NCBI GenBank assembly: GCA_020025775.1 | Contig: JAHHRN010000001.1 | Span: forward strand, 1 to 64,000 | From: Acutalibacter sp. | Lineage (GTDB): Bacteria > Bacillota > Clostridia > Oscillospirales > Acutalibacteraceae | Direction: 5' to 3' | DNA: 64,000 nucleotides | Shown: piece by piece, positions 58,130 to 64,000 of the stretch | How the letters are laid out: every line of letters begins with the position of its first letter | Numbering within the stretch: the stretch's first letter is position 1 | The notes under the pieces: model-generated | Seen by the model: the letters and a program-made list of their open reading frames with translations, nothing else | What the model was told of the DNA's origin: nothing | Database searches by the model: none | Translations under genes and position numbers: made by a program

Positions 58130-59173
58130 TTATTCCGCTGTAAAGCGAATTTTGTTTTTGTCTGCATAGGTTTTGGCGGTGCTGTCTTCGGGGGCAAAGA
58201 TTTTCACGGCTTTATCGCCTGTGAAAATATCCTTTTCCATGGTTTCCACCGAAGATAAATGACATTCTTCCAAAGCCTTGCAATTATAGAAAACATAGGG
58301 CTCCATAGTCTTTACAGAAGCTGGAATTGTGACATTTTTCAATACTTCGCATTCCTCAAAAGCACCTTTTCTAAGGGTTTCGATGCCCTCGCACAAGGTA
58401 AGTTTCTCCACCAAGCGGCACTGGTAAAATGCACTGGTATCCACGGTTTTGCAGGTAGAGGGAATATAAATCTCTTTGGCTTCACGGCATTTCAAGAAAG
58501 CGTGGTCGCCGATGTATTCCAGACCCTCGCCGAGGATAATTTTATCGGCATGGAAGCACTTGGCAAATGCCCAGTTTTCAATGCGTTTTACGCCGTCGGG
58601 CAAGCAGATTTCGGTCAGCTTGTCGGAAGAATAGAACGCTTTTTCGCGAATAATTTCCGGTGCGCCGTTCCACACAATCGTGGTCAACGCGCCGTTCGCC
58701 GTGCTGTGGGAGTTGTCAATCAAGCTTTCAAAGGCACTCACGCCGATGTTTTTAATATTTTTGCCGAAGGTTACCTTTTCTAAGTTTTTGCAGTACATGA
58801 CGGCAAAGTTGCCGATAACCTCTAAGCTGTCGGGGAATACGATTTCCTGCACGGTTTCGTTTTTATAAAGTGCCTTATTTTCGAGCGCCACAACCGTGTG
58901 ACCGTCCACCTCACCGGGAATATTCAAAACGGTATCCGTGCCTTGATAGGCGGTGATGACCGCTGTGCCGTCCTCAAACAGCATGTATTCATAATCGTTG
59001 CAAGCCTGCCGGGTGGTATCGGGAATGGTTTTACCCATAATGTCGGCAACCATCTCTGTTGCCGGGTCATAAGATTCCATTTCGCCGGTAATAGCATCCA
59101 TATTACAGCCGCTGAAAAGTGCGGTGATGCCTAAAGCCAGTGCCACAAGTGCAATTCCTGTTCTTTTACGCAT
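58130..59173 (-). CDS. BspA-like leucine-rich-repeat lipoprotein
   Basis: A 347-residue surface lipoprotein. The signal peptide ends in ALFSGC, so the protein is lipid-anchored. From about residue 70 there are LRR_5/BspA-type repeats of about 23 residues, with the I-P-x-x-V/L-x-x-I-x-x-x-A-F pattern (VFPDSLEVIGNFAV, LPDGVKRIENWAFAKC, IPSTCKTVDTSAFYQC, IPASVKTMEPYVFYNC). ATG 59173 overlaps the symporter stop by 8 nt and has AAAGGGCGG upstream; the frame opens at 59335 as a shadow of the symporter gene. BspA-like proteins bind other proteins or surfaces. Being co-translated with a transporter is unusual and may mean it helps capture substrate. Confidence 0.88.
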   Translation of the reverse strand: MRKRTGIALVALALGITALFSGCNMDAITGEMESYDPATEMVADIMGKTIPDTTRQACNDYEYMLFEDGTAVITAYQGTDTVLNIPGEVDGHTVVALENKALYKNETVQEIVFPDSLEVIGNFAVMYCKNLEKVTFGKNIKNIGVSAFESLIDNSHSTANGALTTIVWNGAPEIIREKAFYSSDKLTEICLPDGVKRIENWAFAKCFHADKIILGEGLEYIGDHAFLKCREAKEIYIPSTCKTVDTSAFYQCRLVEKLTLCEGIETLRKGAFEECEVLKNVTIPASVKTMEPYVFYNCKALEECHLSSVETMEKDIFTGDKAVKIFAPEDSTAKTYADKNKIRFTAE

Positions 59174-61574
59174 TCTTATCGCCGCCCTTTCCTTTTTTGG
59201 CAAGCTTCTCTTGCTTTCTTCTTTCCATATCTGCCTTGCGTTCGGCTTCGAGTCTTTCGATTTCTTCTTTTCTCTTGGCAAACGCGGCATCGGCACGTTC
59301 TTTGGAATCCACATATTTGTCGCGGATTTCATCAAAGTGTGCGAAGTTTTCTTTTTCTGTAATCATGCGTTTGGCATCGAGCAGAATTTTAACAGAGCGC
59401 ACATAGCGGGATTTTTCATTGACCAAAGACTGGATTTTCTTTTTCTTGGCAATTCTCTGCTGTAAGGTTTGCTCGGGCAAATCCTCTGCCACTTCGAGTG
59501 CCTTCGCATCCGGCTCGGGCACGTTGCCGTTTGGATAGAATTTTTTAAGATTCTTTTGGCAACCCAAAAGCTGACGGGCAAAGGCGATCGCATCACTGCG
59601 GATTTCTCTTTCCTCGTGCGTGGTTTTGGGCAGCTGCTTGGCTTTGGCAATAATGGATTTATCTGCATTATAAATCGCCGTTACGCCGACATCATACAGC
59701 TTCACATAGCTGTTGTATTTCACCTGCACGCGCGCGGTTTCGTATTTATTCATTTCATCAATGACGAAGTCGCAAACCGAAATTTCATCGCTTAGCTTTT
59801 TGTAAGCGCGGTTTTCTTTCTTGGCCTGTTTAAGCGCCGCTTTTCTCGCTTTCTTTTCTTCCGGCGTGGAAGCCGGCAATGCTTTCGCTTTGGCTTTTCT
59901 TTCCTGTATAACTGCGCGTTTTTGCGCTTCGGTTTCCTTATAAGCCGCCTTTAAACGGGTAATTTCTTTTTTTCTGAATTCTTTCTCTTCGAGCGATCTT
60001 GTCGGCAAATGCTTTGCCTTTTCGATGTCCTCCTTCGTGGTCATCGAAACACGCTCTTTATAAAGTTCCTTGGCTTCGTCGATAATATCAATCGCTTCAA
60101 CCAAATCCTCATCTTGAAGGACACCGTTGCCGTAATCCTCGAACATAGCGCGGATTTTAAGTACCTTTACGATGCCTCTCTGCTTGACTTCTGTCAAATC
60201 ATAGAAGAAATAGGGCAACATATTTAAGAATGCACCGATAACTGCCGCGACAATCAAAACCTCGAATAAATCCTCGCGGAAGGAGGCAACTTCCAGTACG
60301 TCGTAGTTATCCTGCAAGCCCAACTTCTGATAAATCGCCGGCAAAACAAGACCTGTGAACATACCGATAAAGCTACCGATGATGCCGACCGCACCGAACA
60401 TACCGTCAATGCGCTCGCCGGTGTAATACTGCTGATAGTCACGCATATCTGCATTGATACCGGGATTGTAAACGACAGAGAAAGCGTTTACAAAGCCGTT
60501 GAGATAATAAAGAATAATCAGCGCGTACATGTTTTTATACAGTGGGAACAAGAGCGCAATTAAAACCACGTTTGCCGCGTTACACCAAATCAGAAGATTT
60601 CTTTTACCAATGGTACGAATCGCAAACGGGCAAAGAATCATCGCCCAAAGTGCCGCATTACCGATTAAAGTAGAAGCGATACCGTAGGTCGCCATTCTTT
60701 CCGGGAAGCCGTAAATGAAGGTCCAGCCGATGATAACACCGATAGCGCCCTCTAAGAAGCCAAGCCAGCCTGCGCAGGAGGTAATCCAGAAATATTTATT
60801 CTTCGCTACCGAGCGGAAGGCGTCGCTGAACTTAAAGTGCGAAACATGCGTTTTCGCAACGATGATACGTTCTTTTGTACCGCATACCATAATATAGGAC
60901 ATCGCAATACCAACGATGGCAATAATGGGGTAAATAATGCGGTAAGTCATAATATTATTTAAGCCGCCCGTAAATTTAGAGAGCATCGGCACAAACAAGC
61001 CGGTAAGGGTCGGGGCCAAGCAGTAAATAATCGAAGAGACGGAAATAATATCCGTTCTCTCCTGCGAGTTCGGTGAAATAACGTTCGCAAGGTCTGTAAA
61101 GCAGTTCATATAGAACGGCGAGAAGCACTGCAAAATGTTAAAACATATAAATACCGCCGCCACTTTTTCCGCATAGGACATCGTTTCATACGGCATCCAA
61201 ACAAAGGCAATCGAAGTGAGCACGGTCGGGATACCCATGATAGCAATCCACGGGCGGAATTTACCCATTTTCAAACGGGAGTTATCAATGATATAGGACC
61301 TTAAAATGGTGATTAAAAAGCCAACCAAGGTGGAGGCAACCGCCATAAACTGCAAATGCATCGGCTTAATACCGATGGTGTTACCGACCAAAAAGCTCGT
61401 CGCTGTAAGAGCGATTTGATCCGCAAAGGACATAACGAATTTTACACCCATGCCGCCTACGCCGTAGGAAATAATTTCCTTATATGGTACGTAGTTTCCA
61501 AGCGCAGGTGTTTTCCAGTGCAAAGCGAAATTGTTCCAAACTTCGCCGACTTTTTCGCCAACCTTCTTTTTCAT
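59166..61574 (-). CDS. GPH-family symporter with four-repeat cytoplasmic tail
   Basis: An 802-residue protein. Residues 30-475 are a GPH/MFS symporter with about 12 membrane segments (PNSQERTDIISVSSIIYC, NADMRDYQQYYTGERIDGMF). The tail (about 476-802) is highly charged and helical and carries four copies of an A-K-x-LP-x-x-T/S-x-EE motif at about 517-540, 560-583, 641-664 and 693-715: KAKHLPTRSLEEKEFRKKEI, KAKALPASTPEEKKARKAAL, KAKQLPKTTHEEREIRSDAI and VAEDLPEQTLQQRIAKKKKI. The end is a lysine/glutamate coiled coil (RKEEIERLEAERKADMERRK). GPH symporters normally stop near 450-530 residues, like the one at 43728. The tail might sense, bind or regulate on the inside. The LRR lipoprotein is translated directly after it. 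Confidence 0.9.
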   Translation of the reverse strand: MKKKVGEKVGEVWNNFALHWKTPALGNYVPYKEIISYGVGGMGVKFVMSFADQIALTATSFLVGNTIGIKPMHLQFMAVASTLVGFLITILRSYIIDNSRLKMGKFRPWIAIMGIPTVLTSIAFVWMPYETMSYAEKVAAVFICFNILQCFSPFYMNCFTDLANVISPNSQERTDIISVSSIIYCLAPTLTGLFVPMLSKFTGGLNNIMTYRIIYPIIAIVGIAMSYIMVCGTKERIIVAKTHVSHFKFSDAFRSVAKNKYFWITSCAGWLGFLEGAIGVIIGWTFIYGFPERMATYGIASTLIGNAALWAMILCPFAIRTIGKRNLLIWCNAANVVLIALLFPLYKNMYALIILYYLNGFVNAFSVVYNPGINADMRDYQQYYTGERIDGMFGAVGIIGSFIGMFTGLVLPAIYQKLGLQDNYDVLEVASFREDLFEVLIVAAVIGAFLNMLPYFFYDLTEVKQRGIVKVLKIRAMFEDYGNGVLQDEDLVEAIDIIDEAKELYKERVSMTTKEDIEKAKHLPTRSLEEKEFRKKEITRLKAAYKETEAQKRAVIQERKAKAKALPASTPEEKKARKAALKQAKKENRAYKKLSDEISVCDFVIDEMNKYETARVQVKYNSYVKLYDVGVTAIYNADKSIIAKAKQLPKTTHEEREIRSDAIAFARQLLGCQKNLKKFYPNGNVPEPDAKALEVAEDLPEQTLQQRIAKKKKIQSLVNEKSRYVRSVKILLDAKRMITEKENFAHFDEIRDKYVDSKERADAAFAKRKEEIERLEAERKADMERRKQEKLAKKGKGGDKNA

Positions 61575-61731
61575 TTGAACAACCCTACCCTTCTATTTTT
61601 ACACATAACAGCTTCTTCATTTTAGCATTTCCGATAGGGGGTGTCAACGAAAATTTAGTGAAATATTATACAAATTATTTTTACTTTAATGAAATTTTGT
61701 TAAATTACTATAAATAACAAAAAGAGGACAA

Positions 61732-61778
61732 AAAAATGAACGGCTAATACACAAAGCATGTATCTGCCGTTCATTTTT
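61732..61778 (-). terminator. Terminator of the AraC gene at 61798
   Basis: AAATGAACGGC and GCCGTTCATTT pair around an inner ATACA/TGTAT stem. On the minus strand the stem is followed by seven T. In 61575-61731 I see no further feature except a T-rich stretch. Confidence 0.88.
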
Positions 61779-61797
61779 GATTTTAAGAATTTTTCTT

Positions 61798-62661
61798 TTA
61801 TAACAGCGGCTTCTGCGACGGCAGGATTTCTTCTTTCGAAAAAGGCTCCTCCAGCGATTTTCGATAATCACGCGGATACATCTTTTTCACCTTAAAAAAC
61901 ACATTCGAAAAATAATGCTGGTCGGCAAAATGCAAAAGCTCGCTGACCGCTTTCACGGAAAGATTGGTGTTGCGTAAATATAAACACGCCAATTCGATTT
62001 TGCGATTCAAAAGATATTGGTTCGGCGTAATCCCGAACTGCTCGCGAAAGAGCACAATCGTGTGATTTTTGGAATAATGAAACGCCTCAGCCAGCTGTCC
62101 GAGGGTGATTTTTTCTAAGATATTTTCATCTATATAGCGTTTCATCTGCTCTGCCGCGCTTTCCTGTGGTTGGTTTTGCTTCTGCTCGAAAGCGGAAATC
62201 GCCATAAACAGCGTATATAAAAGCAGAGAAAATTCCCGCACGGCATCGGCATATTCCTCAGCACCGGCAATCGAAAGCGCTGTAATTTTCGAAAAGATTT
62301 CCTTTGCCCCCTCAGCACGAAAGCGATATTTATTTTGTGGCAGATAATACGCCGCCATGGGCGCAACAAAACCGCCGTCAAAGACAAACCACTGCTTTCG
62401 GCAAGGGCAGTTTTTCACACTGCCATAGCTGTGGCAGCTGTTTTTCGGTAAAAAGACCACGTCACCGGCTTCTGCCACAAAGCTTTCGCCGTTGATATGG
62501 AACTCGTTTTGCCCTTCTAAAATATATTCCAGCGCATAAATCGGGGAACAGGCTCTTTGAATATGATAATTCACCTCGCACTGCTCCTCGGCTTTTTCCA
62601 AAAGCTGAAGCGGTGCGGCCGCCGAATAATAGGCATTTAGGTTAGCATAGTTTTTGAGCAT
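61798..62661 (-). CDS. AraC family transcriptional regulator
   Basis: A 287-residue AraC regulator. The cupin-like sensor contains ALEYILEGQNEFHINGESF and DVVFLPKNSCHSYG, and an unusual NCPCRKQW strand. The helix-turn-helix pair is KITLGQLAEAFHYSKNHTIV-like and NLSVKAVSELLHFADQHYFS. ATG 62661 has GTGAGGAA upstream and is preferred over GTG 62676, which overlaps that site. It is divergent from the GH2 gene at 62788 and is its probable regulator. Confidence 0.92.
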   Translation of the reverse strand: MLKNYANLNAYYSAAAPLQLLEKAEEQCEVNYHIQRACSPIYALEYILEGQNEFHINGESFVAEAGDVVFLPKNSCHSYGSVKNCPCRKQWFVFDGGFVAPMAAYYLPQNKYRFRAEGAKEIFSKITALSIAGAEEYADAVREFSLLLYTLFMAISAFEQKQNQPQESAAEQMKRYIDENILEKITLGQLAEAFHYSKNHTIVLFREQFGITPNQYLLNRKIELACLYLRNTNLSVKAVSELLHFADQHYFSNVFFKVKKMYPRDYRKSLEEPFSKEEILPSQKPLL

Positions 62662-62787
62662 CGTGATATTCCTCACTAAAATCGTGCATTTCTCTATTTA
62701 ATTCTAGCAAAAAGATTGTTAAAATACAAGCAGTATTCCGCTTATCTGCTTTATGGGGACAACATCTACCGAAGGGGGCTTTCCTTT

Positions 62788-64000
62788 ATGCAGGAAATTC
62801 TATTGAACAGCGATTGGCAGTTCCGAGAACACGGTCAGCAAAATACAGAAACGGTATCTTTGCCGCACACGGTGCAAATAGAGCCACTGAACGTTTGGCG
62901 CAACAAGCAGGGGCTGTTTGAATATGAAAAGACCTTTAGTGTGCCGAAAATTTATCCAAATCAGCGCGTCTTTTTGGAATTTGAGGCGGTCATGACGAAC
63001 TGCAAGGTCTATGTGAATAACCGCTTCCTGACGGAGCACTTCGGCGGCTATCTGCCCTTTTGTTTAGATATAACCGATTTTATTTCGACCGAGGCTGAAA
63101 ATCACGTTTTTTTACTTGTAGACAATCACGATGACAAAGACACCCCGCCCGGCAAGCCCACCGAAGGACTGGATTTCTTATATTACGGTGGCATTTACCG
63201 CAACGTGCGCCTTCTTATTAAGCCGGAAATTTATTTTACGCATCCTATGGAAAAAAGTGTGGCTTTCGGTGGCACACGCATAGATACAAGATTACAAAAC
63301 GGCGCGGCGGACATTTATATTTGGGAAAACATCAAAAGCACGGCAAGCGAAAACAAAGCCGGTCAAATCACCTATAAACTTCTATATAACGGACAATGCA
63401 TCGAGACGTGGACACAGGATTTCGAGACAGCCGCTGACGGAGAATGTACGAAAATGACCGACGTACAGTTGGAAAATCCGCAGTTATGGAGCGTGAAACA
63501 GCCGCATTTATATGTGCTGAAGTCCACAATAACCTATGACGGGCAGAAAGACAGCCACGAAACGACCTTCGGCATTCGCAGTATCGAGGTGGACGAAAAC
63601 GGGCTTTATCTCAACAATCAAAAAATCCACCTGTTTGGTCTTAACCGCGGACAGCAGTTCCCTTATCTCGGCATTGCCGCCTCCGACTATGCTCAACGCC
63701 GCGAAGCCAGACTTTTAAAGGAAAGCGGCATCAACTGCTTGCGCCTTGCCCACTATCCACATTCCCCTGCCTTTATTGACGAATGTGACAGACTCGGCAT
63801 TTTGCTGATTGACCCCGTGCCCGGCTGGCAGTTTTTGGGCGGAGAGCTTTGGCAGAAGCGGCTCGAAGAGAATTTAACCGAGCTTGTGCGCCGCGACCGC
63901 AATCATCCGAGCGTCATTATTTTCGAAGTCACCCCGAACGAAACCAACTGGGCCACAAAAAAGGGCGATTTATATTTGCGGCATTTGCACGAAATCGTCA
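62788..64000 (+). CDS. GH2 glycosidase, beta-galactosidase/glucuronidase-like (partial)
   Basis: The gene runs off the window after 404 complete codons. The N-terminal jelly-roll domain (SDWQFREHGQQ, SLPHT, YEKTF, FEAVMTNCKVYVNNRF) is followed by an Ig-like domain and the start of the TIM barrel: LFGLNRGQQFP, ESGINCLRLAHYPHSP and CDRLGILLIDPVPGW. The acid/base Glu is E385 in VTPNETNW. The nucleophile is beyond the end. YYGGIYRNVRL is the GH2 hallmark of the beta-galactosidase/glucuronidase branch, not the mannosidase branch. There is no signal peptide. GAAGGGGG precedes ATG 62788. It is divergent from the AraC gene. Confidence 0.9.
   Translation, partial: MQEILLNSDWQFREHGQQNTETVSLPHTVQIEPLNVWRNKQGLFEYEKTFSVPKIYPNQRVFLEFEAVMTNCKVYVNNRFLTEHFGGYLPFCLDITDFISTEAENHVFLLVDNHDDKDTPPGKPTEGLDFLYYGGIYRNVRLLIKPEIYFTHPMEKSVAFGGTRIDTRLQNGAADIYIWENIKSTASENKAGQITYKLLYNGQCIETWTQDFETAADGECTKMTDVQLENPQLWSVKQPHLYVLKSTITYDGQKDSHETTFGIRSIEVDENGLYLNNQKIHLFGLNRGQQFPYLGIAASDYAQRREARLLKESGINCLRLAHYPHSPAFIDECDRLGILLIDPVPGWQFLGGELWQKRLEENLTELVRRDRNHPSVIIFEVTPNETNWATKKGDLYLRHLHEIV

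Noticed and set aside
1..64000. CRISPR arrays, prophage, toxin-antitoxin or other defence systems
   Set aside because: No regularly spaced repeats, phage structural genes, paired small toxin-antitoxin genes or restriction enzymes were seen; the YgjP-like protein is not next to restriction genes.

Overview
The window looks like the chromosome of an uncultured, anaerobic, low-to-mid GC Firmicute of the class Clostridia, probably from the gut. The signs are strong AGGAGG-type ribosome binding sites, TTGACA/TATAAT promoters, frequent ATGA overlaps between genes, a dlt-like operon, a two-gene SufBC-type Fe-S system, GPH-family sugar symporters, BspA-like repeats and many glycoside hydrolases. Assignment below class level is not supported by the sequence alone.

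Layout. 0-1.7 kb: tRNA-Arg(CCT) on the minus strand, an endonuclease III/MagIII-like glycosylase, and a tRNA-Ser(TGA)/tRNA-Ser(GCT) pair; both tRNA loci carry broken partial duplications. 1.8-7 kb: an orphan membrane protein, a PadR/permease-prefix pair, a condensation-fold acyltransferase and a dGTPase-like HD hydrolase. 7-23.4 kb: a carbohydrate island. A divergent LacI-type regulator separates a GH3 beta-xylosidase-like gene and a phosphoesterase (minus) from a plus-strand operon: GH38 alpha-mannosidase, secreted GH18, small membrane protein, xylose isomerase, xylulokinase, membrane-anchored phosphoesterase, GH2 beta-mannosidase. Read together these enzymes fit stepwise breakdown of xylose-bearing (plant-type) N-glycans. 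23.5-26 kb: a YcxB-like protein, a TPR-like membrane protein and a YgjP-like metallopeptidase. 26.1-31.1 kb: a dlt-like operon (4'-phosphopantetheinyl transferase, adenylating enzyme, carrier protein, MBOAT acyltransferase, SGNH protein) with its own near-consensus promoter. 31.1-45.3 kb: housekeeping and accessory genes (alpha/beta hydrolase, anchored endonuclease/phosphatase-fold protein, OYE flavoenzyme, two AraC regulators, RlmD-type rRNA methyltransferase, YbaK deacylase, DUF4838 protein, minimal SufC/SufB pair, TPR + DUF4037 pair, GPH symporter).

45.5-55.4 kb looks like a metal (probably nickel) region: a Fec-type ABC importer operon with a methyltransferase, a CsoR/RcnR/InrS-family sensor with an H-C-H-C ligand pattern, an IS200-type insertion, a membrane protein, and a hypB - large FAD/Fe-S oxidoreductase - hypA operon. 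No hydrogenase structural gene lies in the window. 55.6-64 kb: a second GH3 glucosidase, a GPH symporter with an unusual four-repeat cytoplasmic tail co-translated with a leucine-rich-repeat lipoprotein, an AraC regulator, and a GH2 glycosidase that runs off the window end.

The most interesting items are the candidate N-glycan operon, the symporter with the repeated C-terminal tail, the nickel-sensor locus (including a hairpin that can hide the sensor's ribosome binding site only in read-through transcripts), the atypical dlt-like operon, and the partial tRNA duplications. All functional statements come from reading motifs and context; no database search was run.
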